A stretch of DNA of 64,000 nt, taken from Corynespora cassiicola (Eukaryota > Ascomycota > Dothideomycetes > Pleosporales > Corynesporascaceae). Made by a program: the position numbers and the translations under genes. Location: NCBI GenBank assembly GCA_022059125.1, contig JAEUWY010000015.1:868001-932000 (forward strand), read 5' to 3'. Positions 41,735-52,402 of the stretch are shown piece after piece (within the stretch, counting starts at the first letter, position 1; every line of letters starts with the position of its first letter). A model generated the notes under the pieces. The model was not told where the DNA came from, did not search any database, and saw only the letters and a list, made by a program, of their open reading frames with translations.

Positions 41735-43120
41735 GGAGAAGTGCTTGTCTCCAAGCTTGTACACAACCGCCCTACGAGGCCCGCATAGCGACTACAGGTC
41801 GAGCTCGGAGCCTCGGCGATGCAACGATATGAAGTCATGGCGGGCTGGACACGAGGGTACACAGAAAAAAACTCCGCTCCCCGCCCTCTCCTGGCAGAGC
41901 TGGCAGTGCTGGCAGCCCTGGCCCCACACTCTAGCTATCGATTAGCGGGTGCCACAGCCGGTACGAGGGTATTGGCATGAGGCTGAGCATGGCATACGAT
42001 GGCATACGATGGCATAGGGTGGCATGCAGTCGTGGCGGTCGGGGGCGGGTAGGGAGGGTGGAGGTGGCAGCAGTGACGTGAATTGCCACGGCCAATGGGC
42101 CGATTTGGTAATGTCGACTCGGTAATTTTGCGGGTCACGGTTAGACTGCCGGTCGATCCCGGGCGCGTGCTTTATTCCGACCGCCTCCTATTCGACCCTG
42201 CCGCCAGCCCGGCCCGACGCGTCCAAAATAGAACAGCGCCCGACCTCCTGAGCCCTAGCCTTGCACCGATCAACAACACCTCCAGCCCTCGCCGTACTCG
42301 GGGTACGGCCCTCAGTAGCTACGTTACCTCACCACCGCGTCCGTCGTATGCCATGCGATACGACGACACCCGTCATGCTCGCCACCTCGAGCACCGTAGC
42401 TGCGCGCTTCTCTACTCGGGAACCACCACGCTTTTCGCCTTAGGGGCTTGCAATCTGCCATGTACCTCATATTTGTGGGCTTCTCCGCACGGACGGCTTC
42501 CAAGGGGCGCCATGGCAACGGCCGCCCTCGTATTCGGGATGGCTGCAGCGGAGCCGTCATTTAACAGTTGGAGAAAGGTTCATTATGCAGCCGCCCCTAC
42601 CTTGAAACAATCATCACCCCAAGGACCACGCACGACGCGCGCACGACGACCGACTGCATTGTTCGTTTAGAAACTTGTTCGTTTAATGCTGGCAACTAGA
42701 TGAGTGCGTTTTTTTATCGGAACCCCCCTTCTCCGTAATTGTGGGGAAGTGTCCGTTCTTCCATCGAATATTTTTAGCCGGCGCCGTTATTAGCCTCACA
42801 ACAAACAAGCTGGCCCACAGAGCAATTCGCACGAGGCTCTCATTAGACAGCCTGTGGCAAAGAACGCCGTGGCCAACCTACTCCACAGCTGCGTGGAATT
42901 GGAGGGAAGGTTTTGGAGAAGTCGCCCTTCATGCCGAGGTACTGGCCCTGGCAATTATCGACTCATGACAATCTATTCTTGGGCACATCTGCACCGCTCT
43001 TGAATCTTTCTAACCATTCAATAGATTGTAAGACTAACTTTCAAGACTGACTTGGTCACGATTTTAGGTTTGCAAGACCCTTTTCCACCGAGGACTTTAC
43101 ACCCAGAAAGAATGGGCATC
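41735..43120. other. intergenic, about 1.4 kb, no supported gene
   Basis: The promoter of phiA and the 3' flank of the Cys-rich gene. A 195-codon open frame at 42083-42670 on the plus strand has no domain or hydrophobic core and reads as chance. A 10-bp array is listed separately. Confidence 0.5.
41991..42030. repeat. 10-bp tandem array GGCATACGAT, two perfect and two diverged copies
   Basis: GGCATACGAT at 41991-42000 and 42001-42010, GGCATAGGGT at 42011-42020, GGCATGCAGT at 42021-42030; about 400 bp upstream of phiA. Confidence 0.85.
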
Positions 43121-43891
43121 TCAGAATATCCTGAACTTTTCGCAGCGAAGACAGAATTGAACTTTTTCCTTGAGCTCCCTGCCCTCACTCTTACACTGTC
43201 CACACCTATCCGACCGAGCCCTAGCCTGCCTCCTCCCTGCCAGTGCCCATATCTCAGCTTCACGGCATCGAAAGCAAGTCCATTTTGTATCGCAGACGCA
43301 GCCTCTGAATCCCCCGCCATACTCTCCCCTGGCTCGATCTGCGCACTCCGCGCAGACAGCCACCCGAGCACCCCGCTTCATGACACATTCGCGATCGATC
43401 CCGCCATCTGGCAGCATGTACTGCGCCACCCTGCATCCGTGACACACAGCGAAGCGACTTCGGTGTGTTTCGCAAAGCCGCACCGGACCCCAGTGCCGAT
43501 GCGTGCCAGGAAATAAATCCTGGTCGCAAGGAACAGAACTTGCCTGGTAGCGAGAGGCACTGCTCCCTTGCACGAGCATGTCCTCGGCCGTGATGGGGAT
43601 GGGGTCGGCGAAGAAACTGCTCGCGAATGATTGTACTTTTTGGTCCACTCGCTGGCCCTCGGCTGCTATCTTTGCTTGTTCTTCTTCCCATGCTTGTATC
43701 AGAAGGGGAGAGTGGACCATGATATAGCGTTTTGAGATGAGGCTGGGTTCGTTGATTTGCATGCCGGAATCGTCAGGTTTCCAGGATAAGAGGTGGTCTT
43801 GGCCATGGACTGCCACGATTTCCATTGGGGTGAGAGGCTCTTCCATTGGCCTCGTGTACTGAAATGGAGGGCATCCTCCGGCTTCCCACAT
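43121..43891 (-). CDS. cysteine-rich protein of unknown function, probably zinc-binding
   Basis: Single exon, 256 residues from the ATG at 43891. The N-terminal half is ordinary; a small hydrophobic patch (YIMVHSPLLIQAW) leads into a charged helix (EEEQAKIAAEGQRVDQKVQ). The C-terminal half has about 15 Cys residues, several as CxxC pairs (CHGC, CAEC, CFRC, CGQC, CLRC) with nearby His, separated by Arg/Lys-rich segments. This looks like two or three stacked zinc ribbons. No secretion signal is seen. I do not recognise the family; DNA, RNA or ubiquitin-related binding are all possible. Confidence 0.6.
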   Translation of the reverse strand: MWEAGGCPPFQYTRPMEEPLTPMEIVAVHGQDHLLSWKPDDSGMQINEPSLISKRYIMVHSPLLIQAWEEEQAKIAAEGQRVDQKVQSFASSFFADPIPITAEDMLVQGSSASRYQASSVPCDQDLFPGTHRHWGPVRLCETHRSRFAVCHGCRVAQYMLPDGGIDRECVMKRGARVAVCAECADRARGEYGGGFRGCVCDTKWTCFRCREAEIWALAGRRQARARSDRCGQCKSEGRELKEKVQFCLRCEKFRIF

Positions 43892-45788
43892 GGCTTGAAG
43901 ATATTGAAGATACTGATCTATTCAGGAAGAAGAATAGACGGGCTCGGATCGAGCTCGAAGGTATGGTAGTGGCAGAAAGTCTGTGTTGTCACAGAAATGG
44001 AAGGGAGGGAGGCGCAAACGCCAATCAACCAATCGTTTGATAACAGCCTGATTTCATGTTATTTTGAATTGGAAACTCGGATATTTTCCTTTGATATATT
44101 CAATAAAGACTGACTGGTCGCTGAACACAGTGTGAAATGGCAAAGTGTATGGCTAGAGGGACTATCCCATCGAATCCATGGGATATTCAATGGAAGATAT
44201 CCAAGTTGTTTCGACCAACCGGATGCCCGATATACAAGCCAATGGAGTTAGAAGTAATCCATAAAAAGATCAAGTTCAAACCCAAGTATATATGGATAGT
44301 TGTTGCTGCAGGCGGAGTTCTGACCAGATGTGAAGTGTCGCTGATTGGCGTGGGAGAACGAAGAAGGCCTTATGGATACCCTATTTGATCTGAAAAGAGT
44401 GAAGCCTATGATTATATGAACCAGAAAGTAGAGGCTAGCAAATTGAAGTTAGTACGAGACCAAGTCGTGGGACTTTGAAAGAAGCATCGTAGGCTTGGCA
44501 GGTAAGAGTGGGGGCTGAACAACTGACGTTATCTCCGCGCCACATGGAAACCCCCGCCATGGGTAGATCTATTGCGCCGCAGTTCCCACATGGCCTCTTC
44601 TGTGTAAGCGACGATTTCACCGTGTTGGCATGGATCGAAATCGCTAGATTTTGCCGTTTCTTGTCAGCCCAAGGTTACGCGAAACCAGGGCCCGATCTCG
44701 GATGAGCTACCCGAAAAAAGGCGACATCGAATTTGCAACGCTCTCTTCGGGATGAAGCGAAGGTTGAGATTTGTGTTTTCGTCTTCAAGTATTCGTTGTC
44801 CCGGCCCTGATTATTCATACTGCTGGCGTTGGTAATTCGCACAGTATCCTGTCCAGTTTCTGTAGACATTATCCCTACCATGTTGCTGCCTGCACCAACC
44901 AATTTTCACAATCCCTCGTCAGGCGTTCCCCAACCGTTCGTCCATGGCTTTGTCACACCAGAACCCTGGCCCCGAAATCCTACACTAGTTTAACTTCCAA
45001 CACTCTAAGCCCGATCAAGTAATCTGCCGATCCGTGTTCGCGGAAGTCTGGCGATAGCAGCGCGGCAAGTGCATGCGCCACCGTGCCTGTGGTAACTCAT
45101 TACAGGGTGCAGTGCAAGCTTGTTTCAAGAAACTAGACATGTAGTTGGTTGGTCGGCATGGAAAGAATCTGGCCTTCTGCAGGACGGAAACGTATGAGGC
45201 TAAAGGCGAGGGTAGGAGGTGGGGCGAAAAAATATATCAACACCGTCAGGGGCATGCCTTTCTCAGGCAGTGCTCTAACACAAAATTCATCAACAGATCG
45301 ATATATCTCATATATTCGAGTCCAGCAAATTCAAGCCTCGAGCGGCTCTGTCACGAACAGTATAATGCCAATTTGAATCGAATTGACAGTCTTGGGCTTC
45401 AGTTTTCGGCTACATATTTTATCTATCAACTTTCATCTCGTATCGTCCGTCCTGAATCCTTCGTCACTCAGTCATACAGCTCGCATGGTTTGCACGGCCC
45501 CATTACTGTACCTAGAATTCCTTAACAAGAAGTATCGGAACTGTCGCTCGGTCATCCCAATTGGATTTCTACAGCCCTAAGCGATAATTCTTCGGAGTCT
45601 CCGATAGCAACGCAGTGGTCAAAAGCGGAGCATTACAGAGTAGTCACGCTACAACTGGGAGTCTCCTGAAATCCGAAATCCGACCAACGTCTCTGCTCCC
45701 CACTTGTTATTCGCACTCTCCCGCCTCCATCTGAGGTTGGGAATCTTCGATTCAGCCACCCCATCCATATCACCATCCACCGTCCACC
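43892..45788. other. intergenic, about 1.9 kb, no gene seen
   Basis: AT-leaning DNA between divergent genes. Short ORFs only (longest convincing length about 80 codons), no RNA gene, no repeat of note. Confidence 0.5.
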
Positions 45789-46217
45789 ATGCCCGATCCT
45801 CCCAGCGACAACGACACCAGCAAAAACCCCACACTCCCTTCCACCTGGTCATCAGCCGCCAAAGCACCCTCCACAACATATACTTACGCGCCTTCACCCG
45901 CATCTGCGGGCGAGATGCAATTTCACCACTATCAGCCGGCTCCCGCCTCTGCGTCATCTGCAACATCTGCGTTTGCACCCACGGCTGCGCAAAAGAAGGT
46001 CAGCACCGCAAGACACCCCATAACCGCTCCGTTCCAGATCCCGCGGATACCCCATCCATGGCCGCATCTGGGAGCTAGGCCGAAAAAGGAAAGGGAGGGG
46101 AAAGAAGAGGTGCCGATTGATCCGCAGCTACTGGAGGGTGGAGGGGAGAAGGGTGGCGATTCTGCGGGTATGGTGTGGCAAAGGGAGGATGCTGGTGGTG
46201 GCGAGGAAGGGAAGTAG
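45789..46217 (+). CDS. small Pro/Ala/Ser-rich protein, hypothetical
   Basis: A 142-residue frame starting MPDPPSDNDTSKN, with a low-complexity first half (Ser/Ala/Pro/Thr), a basic patch (GARPKKEREGK) and the ordered-looking words VPIDPQLLEGG before a Gly/Glu tail. Codon choice is C-ending in the first half, which favours a real gene; the Gly-rich tail is weak. No family recognised. Confidence 0.4.
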   Translation: MPDPPSDNDTSKNPTLPSTWSSAAKAPSTTYTYAPSPASAGEMQFHHYQPAPASASSATSAFAPTAAQKKVSTARHPITAPFQIPRIPHPWPHLGARPKKEREGKEEVPIDPQLLEGGGEKGGDSAGMVWQREDAGGGEEGK

Positions 46218-46590
46218 GAGGAGTGAGGGTGATGGATGATGGATTGGAAAAGTGAGAAGGGGTGTTGCGGATAAAAAGCCATGGATTGAGACAGTAATGG
46301 GACACGGAAGAATTGATCAAGAGAACAGATAAAGGTAGATGTGGTACAATCATGGAAGCTGCTCTCCTGTATGTGGAGGAGCTCTAGTTTTTCAAAGCCA
46401 TGTTCTTGCTACGAATTGGTAACGTTAGAACAGCTGTTAGTCTCTTTGCCTACAATTAGCTTGTGGACACAAACGGTCAACTCCCCCTAAAGGTTCTCTG
46501 GCTACGCATCGTTGGAAGGGTGTAGAGATAGCAGCTGGTAGAATCATCGCTGACAGTACGGAGAGAACTTGTTCTGTCGCAACTACAGGC
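46218..46590. other. short intergenic region between convergent genes, nothing seen
   Basis: About 370 bases, AT-leaning, presumably both 3' untranslated regions. Confidence 0.5.
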
Positions 46591-48525
46591 TCAGTCCTTT
46601 GCCCGACCCTTCCCCTTGCCCATGCCCTTTGCGTCATCATCATCTGCATCGGGAGGGAACTGTACGCCCATCATACCCATCAAATTTCCGGCCGGACCCG
46701 CCATACCAGCCTGTCCCTTGAAAGCCTTGAGCATATTCTGGGCCAGGTTATAGTCTTCGTCGAGGATTTCGTCATCATCATCGTCGTCGTCATCGTCATC
46801 ATAATTAGGCGGTTCTTCAGCTCTAGCTTTGCCCTTGCCTTTGTCCAGGACAGCAGCCTTGGACGATGAGCCCTCGCCTGGTTTGGAATTCAGGTCTAGT
46901 GCGCCGTGGCCAAATAGCTCTGCCTCCATCATCTCCGACAACTTCTTGATCTCCTCGTCTTCCTCCCTCTCGGCTTCTTCGACACGTGCCAATTCACGAG
47001 CTTCCTCGGTGAGGAGGGCCTTTTCAGCGGCGGAGAGAGTCATGAACTTTTCATATGCATTCTTGTACTCTTCGTATTCGGCATCGGCGTCGGGATCTTC
47101 TCCGTCATCTTCGCTGTCTTGGTCCTCGTCGTTTTTCTCGTCGTTTTTCTCGTCATTTTTCTCGTCGTCACTGTCCTCGGGATCCTCCCATTTCCGATCC
47201 TCTGCATCCGAGTCGTCATCCACATCCATGGGATCTAAGGTCTTAGCACCATCAATGCCGGCATCTTCGTCTTCCATGAAAGCATTGAAGCGCTCAACCA
47301 TGGTCTTGAGATTGTCCTGTGCGGCCTTGTCTCCGAAACCGCCCTGCCCGCCTTTTCCGGCAAGCTCGCGCTCAAAGTCATTGAAGTCGATATCTAACCA
47401 GCTTTCATCGTCTTCGCGCTTCGCCCATGCTGCGATTTCAGCGTCGGTTGGCAATGTGTCATCGCCTGATTCAAGGTCCTCTAAGAGAAGGTTAATCTCG
47501 CGAACGGCTTTCTTGTCCGCGTAGATCTTGTGCTTTACGAGCATCTCTAAGCCCGCGGCGATTTTTATTCCGATTTGGGCCTTTTCTATCGCGGAAGCGG
47601 CCAGGCCTCCATCTTTCCTTGTCAAGTTATCAAGAGCCTTGCCCCAGATACTTGGAGGCTCCCAGTGCTGATGGAGCATCTGAGCGTACAAGACTTTGGT
47701 AAATCTCACGCTGACCTCGACAAAGTCTTCCGGCGCAAATATGATTTCCACCTTGGCCTTTTCTGGCTGGATCAAAGCCATCGCGATAGGGTCACGTAGG
47801 TAGAATGCTTCGACTATTGGAGAGATATACGATGGATTCACATGGAGCATATGTGCAACCTTCCTCGGAAGGGGTAGTGTGGCGTGGTGCTGGTTTTCAG
47901 ATATGGCTGCAGGGTATCCGTCCAGTCGACGGAAGGCCTCCTTTTCAACTTTGGGATACTGCTGCGGCCGGGCCGGGGTCTCCCTGATTATGTGCAAGGC
48001 TTCTTCCAGCTTCAAAGGGCTTGGTTCTCCGTCCTTGGGCAATGGGATAATGAGCAGGCGATGGCTATTTATCCAGACTCTATTCTCGGCGACTTCTGGG
48101 TTGAGCCACTTGGGAAGAGCATTCGCAGCCTCGATGAGCAAAAATTCGCCATCGTTGTCGTAGATGCGGATCCAGGCGTCCTTGAACTCGCTGCTCAGCT
48201 CCCGCAGGAAGTAGACTATGAGCCACTCGTCGGCCACGCTTTCTCCGTAGTTTGTGGTTCCCTTTAGTATCCATCGGTTGTTTTCGCGAATCAGGTCCAG
48301 TTTCATGGGGTCGCGCTGCCAGATGTACTCGCGCAAAAATTTCTTCTCGAGGGCGTTGAAGGCGCGTTGGAACGCCTGGAGACGCTCACGCGTCTGGACA
48401 TCGGACAATCTGCTGTCAATAATGAATGCGACGTACTCTACGACATCCTGGGGAAGCATTTTCGGGAAGCCATCGAAGCCTTCGCCGAACCACTTGAAGC
48501 CGTCCTGAGGCTGTGTGTCCTCCAT
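46591..48525 (-). CDS. Ecdysoneless/SGT1-family protein
   Basis: Single exon of 644 residues starting MEDTQPQDGFKWFGEGF. An in-frame ATG 84 bp upstream adds a hydrophobic leader foreign to the family, so I prefer 48525. The N-terminal two thirds carries the Ecd pattern: DVVEYVAFIID, WILKGTTNYGESVADEWLIVYFL, ALPKWLNPEVAENRVWI and later LPRKVAHMLHVNPSYISPIVEAFYLRDP. The C-terminal third is highly acidic (DEKNDEKNDEKNDED and a poly-Asp run), ending basic. Human ECD and its fungal relatives bind R2TP and spliceosomal Prp8 and influence transcription and splicing. The divergent neighbour is apsB, sharing a 343-bp promoter. Confidence 0.88.
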   Translation of the reverse strand: MEDTQPQDGFKWFGEGFDGFPKMLPQDVVEYVAFIIDSRLSDVQTRERLQAFQRAFNALEKKFLREYIWQRDPMKLDLIRENNRWILKGTTNYGESVADEWLIVYFLRELSSEFKDAWIRIYDNDGEFLLIEAANALPKWLNPEVAENRVWINSHRLLIIPLPKDGEPSPLKLEEALHIIRETPARPQQYPKVEKEAFRRLDGYPAAISENQHHATLPLPRKVAHMLHVNPSYISPIVEAFYLRDPIAMALIQPEKAKVEIIFAPEDFVEVSVRFTKVLYAQMLHQHWEPPSIWGKALDNLTRKDGGLAASAIEKAQIGIKIAAGLEMLVKHKIYADKKAVREINLLLEDLESGDDTLPTDAEIAAWAKREDDESWLDIDFNDFERELAGKGGQGGFGDKAAQDNLKTMVERFNAFMEDEDAGIDGAKTLDPMDVDDDSDAEDRKWEDPEDSDDEKNDEKNDEKNDEDQDSEDDGEDPDADAEYEEYKNAYEKFMTLSAAEKALLTEEARELARVEEAEREEDEEIKKLSEMMEAELFGHGALDLNSKPGEGSSSKAAVLDKGKGKARAEEPPNYDDDDDDDDDDEILDEDYNLAQNMLKAFKGQAGMAGPAGNLMGMMGVQFPPDADDDDAKGMGKGKGRAKD

Positions 48526-48868
48526 CTCTGTGATGGCGGCGGGGCGAGCGCAGAAAGCAGAAGAGGGATGTGGAAAAGTGGCGATGAAGAGGGCTATTTT
48601 TTTCTTCACTCAATCCAAGTGTACCCAACTGGGCCTTGCAGGCTCCCGTCGAGCGCCGTCATGTCACGTGCGGGAATGGGTGACTCCAGGCTGCGCTTCC
48701 CGCTTGACCGCGTTGGGATAGGCGGCGCCAGCTCGGAAGGCGCACGGGCCACAGTAAACAACGCGGGCAACGCGAACAACAACCCAACGGTGAATTCCCC
48801 CTCCACGCTTCCACCACACCGCCACCCACGACAACATAGCTCATGCCGCAGCAACAACCTCGTCCGCC
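48526..48868. promoter_or_regulatory. bidirectional promoter between the Ecd-family and apsB genes
   Basis: 343 bp separate the two ATGs, so both 5' leaders and both promoters fit here. A CACGTG-like core (TCACGTGCG) is near 48664. No TATA box is evident. Confidence 0.6.
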
Positions 48869-51800
48869 ATGGCCCACAACTACCTGAGCTCGCCATCGCG
48901 CACAGAAATCGACCTTTCGCGCACCCGCGATTTCGAACTCAGTCCAGCCGAGAAGTCCTTTTACCCCCCGGAGGGCCGCGACGGCCTCTTCAGCACCAAA
49001 TTCAACAATGCCGCCCAGACCCCCCGGAATCGCAATAATATTGCGCAGCTCAAGAATGCAAATGCCCAGAACGAATTCACCCCACTCATGAAGAGCGCCG
49101 TTGCGAACCGCACCCGTCAAGTCAACGGCTTTGCGAACGGCAAGCTCGCCACACCTGCCGGCCTCAAGGCCGATTACCACAATGAAATGACGCCAGGGCT
49201 GCCCGAGGCGAGCACATTTGACGCCCAGTCATCCTTCAGCGAGGTGACCCAGGTGCCGCATCAAAGCTCCAGTATCATGAGTACGCCCGTCGCATTACCT
49301 CGACGCGGAGAGGGCGAGATCGACGGTCAGAACGGCAACGTTCTCACCCTGAGAGAACAGGAAGCTGTGAGTTCCCTTCGTTTGGAATGCGCCCGGCCCA
49401 AAGCCAGCCAGCTAACGCGTCACTTCAGCGCCTCGAGCAAATAGATAAGGAAAACTTCGGCCTGAAACTCAAGATTCACTTCCTCGAGGAGAACGTAAGG
49501 AAGATGGGCCCCGAATTCACCACGAAAACTCTCGAAGAGAACGTCCACCTCAAGTCCGAAAAGGTCCAGATGTCGCGCGACCTGAAAACCTACATCAAGA
49601 ACTTGAAGAATGCTGAAAAGGAGCTCGAAATGTACAAGACACAGCTGAGCGAGTATGCCGAGAAGGTGAAGAGGCGGCACGCTGACGAGGGCATGCGTGA
49701 GGAAATGGATGAGTTGCGCAAGCAGGCAGAGGAAAAGGCCGCCGAGGTTGAGCGGCTAGAGGAGAAGCTGGACGAAGCGCGCGGTGCTGAAGAGGAGTTG
49801 GAGAAGGTCCTTGCTGAACTTGAAGCTGAGAAAGCTGAGGTTCAACGCAGAGACCAGCTGCTAGACGAGCACGAAGACCAGATCAACGCACTCGAAGCGA
49901 AGCTGAAGTCAGCAGAGGGCTCACAAGATGGTGAGCTAGCAGAGAAGGGCCGCTTGGTTCGAGAGCAGGCAGAGAAAATCGAGCAGCTGGAGAAGCAACT
50001 CCGAACGCTAAGCGAATCCAAGGACCACGATTTTGAGGAAAAGAATCGCCAAGTCGAAGAATACGCAGAGAAGATTCAAGATTTGGAAGAACAACTTCGC
50101 TCTGTCGAACGCTCGAAGGACGAAGAACTCGACAAATTCCAGGAGAAGCTCGACTCAGCTTCGGGTTCCAAGGACCGCGAGTTGCAGGAACTGGAGCAAC
50201 AGCTGGATGAGGCGGAAGAGAGGATTGCCCAGCTTGAAGATGAAAAGCGCCACGAACTTGCCATGGCTGAGGATCGCTTGAAGTCGTATCAGCGTGAGAC
50301 GGACATGGAGATTAAGACACTCCAACGCCAAGTCAACTCGGCGGATGACGAAAAACGGGCTGAACTGGAGGCCTTACGAGAGCGATTGGAGCTGGCAGAA
50401 TCTCAAGGCGACAATCAAGTTCAACTCGCCCAGCAAGCTGCCCAAGATGCTCGTCAAAAGGTCCTCGACATCACTAGGGAAAAGCGTGTTGAGATTGAGC
50501 TTCTTCAGCAGAGAGTGGACGATGCAGAAGCCAAAGCAGATGAGGTCGACGACTACCGCAGACAGTTCCGTGACATGAAGCAGCAAGTGACTCGGTTGGA
50601 GCACGAGGCTTCGTCATACGAGCAACAGATACAACAATTGAACAGGACTGTCAGCCAACAAGACCGCGACCTCGCCAATCTGGAGAAGCTGCGCCATGAG
50701 CGTGACGAAGCCACCCAGGAGATTGTTGGCCTGCGTTCCACCAAAGACACCCAGGTGGACAGTCTGCAGAAAGTCACTCGCGAACGCGATAATCTCACCC
50801 AAGAAATTTACGGTCTTCACCGAGAGCGCGATACCGCCATCCGCGAATTGAATGAGTTGCGCTCAACCATGTCGACCAAAGACACTCAAATCGAGGCCCT
50901 GCAAAAGGTCACACGAGAACGCGACTCCTTGTCCCGGGATATAACCAATCTCGAGTCACGCTTACAATCACGCGAGCGTGAGGTCGCCAATCTGCAAAAG
51001 AAAATTGAAAGCCAAGATGCGGCTCTCAGCTCCCTCAGGGTTCTGGAGACGCAACTGGGCGATCGTACCCGGGAGCTGGAGACTGCGCGCAGGACCATCG
51101 CAGAGCGCGAGGCCGAGCTGGATGCCTTGCGAAGCCACGCCGACGAACCTGACACACAACTCGACGTCATGCAAGATCTTGTTCGTAAGCGAGATGATGA
51201 GCTGGAGGATCTGCGAGACGAGATGAACAGGCAGAAGAGCCATGCCGAATCATTGCAACGCCTGGCCGAACAAAGACTGAGGTCATTGGAAGAGCTCAAG
51301 GAGCAGACTGACCAAGAGAAGCAAGACCTTGAGGACGAAATTGAGGTGCTGACAGAGCAACTTGATGAAATTGGAGATGAAAAGGCGTCGCTCGAAGAGA
51401 AGATCACAGTCCTCGAATCTATGATTCGGGAGAAGGAGAGCCAGAACCATGCACTGGAATCCGAATCAAAGGCTGCACAGCGTGAGCAGAGAGCCTCTTT
51501 GGATGACAGGATCCGTGAGCTGGAAACTCGAATTCGCGACAAGGAATTTCAGCACCGCGCACTACAGTCAGAATCCAAGGCCGCGCAGCGTGAGCTCAAA
51601 TCGTCTCTGGACAAGCAAATTCGCGACTTGGAGTCTCGCTTGCGTGAGAAGGACAGCCAAACCCGCATGCTCCAAGCTTCCGCAAAGGCTGCGCAGAACA
51701 AGGCCGCAAACGAGGCTCTGGATCTGGATGCTGAGGCTCAGGCTCTGGAAAAGCGCCACATGAAGGAAATCAATGGTCTAGCCAAGCAGATCCAGTATCT

Positions 51801-52180
51801 GCGTGCCCGATGCTTCAGAGCAGAAGGCTTCCGAGAGTCGTTGAGTTTCCAAAAACACTTCTACCATATGATGATCGAAGTCTACAACCAATGGTAAGAA
51901 TTAAATATTACTTTAGACACGAGACGGATGCTAACGAACCTGTAGCAATAAGGAGGACCTCAAACTTATTGAAGAAATGGGCATCACACCAGACATCACG
52001 ATCCAATCCAAACGCCCCAGCCTCAAATCAGCGGCTTGGGCTGTTGTCGCAATGATACGAATGCAGAAGATGAGCGAGCAATGGGCGGTGAATAGGAAGA
52101 TCCATGCCCAACTCGTGCAAAAGTTGGAGAGCATGCGGGGCAAGGGTCGAAGGAGTCACCCTCTGAGAATTGCTAGGTGA
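48869..52180 (+). CDS. apsB: ApsB/Mto1-type microtubule-organising-centre protein with Cnn1 motif and PACT-like C-terminus
   Basis: Exons 48869..49366, 49429..51893 and 51946..52180 (introns 62 and 52 bp), 1,065 residues. The N-terminus holds NEFTPLMKSA and ATPA-type blocks. The first junction builds TLREQEA-RLEQIDKEN, entering the centrosomin motif 1 (ENFGLKLKIHFLEENVRK, about residues 165-240) that recruits the gamma-tubulin complex. About 700 residues of coiled coil follow. The C-terminus has KQIQYLRARCFRAEGFRESLSFQK, the PACT-type anchoring pattern, completed across the last intron (YNQ-CNKEDLKLIEEMGITPD). In Aspergillus, ApsB sits at spindle pole bodies and septa and nucleates cytoplasmic microtubules. 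Pericentrin-like PcpA is the alternative; the length and N-terminal blocks favour ApsB. Confidence 0.85.
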
Positions 52181-52402
52181 TTGTGCGTCGACGTCCGACA
52201 CACGGCGGTGTTGGGTTATTCATAGGTACGATTGGCGGCGTTATGATATTGTTATGCATGGGAGGCGTTTTGAAGGCTCGGCGTGTTGGCATAGCCCTGG
52301 ACTGAGGCACGGAATGACGAATCAATGTTATCCATCCATCGCTCATATTTGCGGTATCCTCTTTACCTGTGTCTATATTATCGGCCTCAAACAGTCTGCT
52401 AT

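Noticed and set aside
42083..42670. 195-codon plus-strand frame between phiA and the Cys-rich gene
   Set aside because: No hydrophobic core, domain or splice signals; it lies in a promoter region with a tandem repeat.
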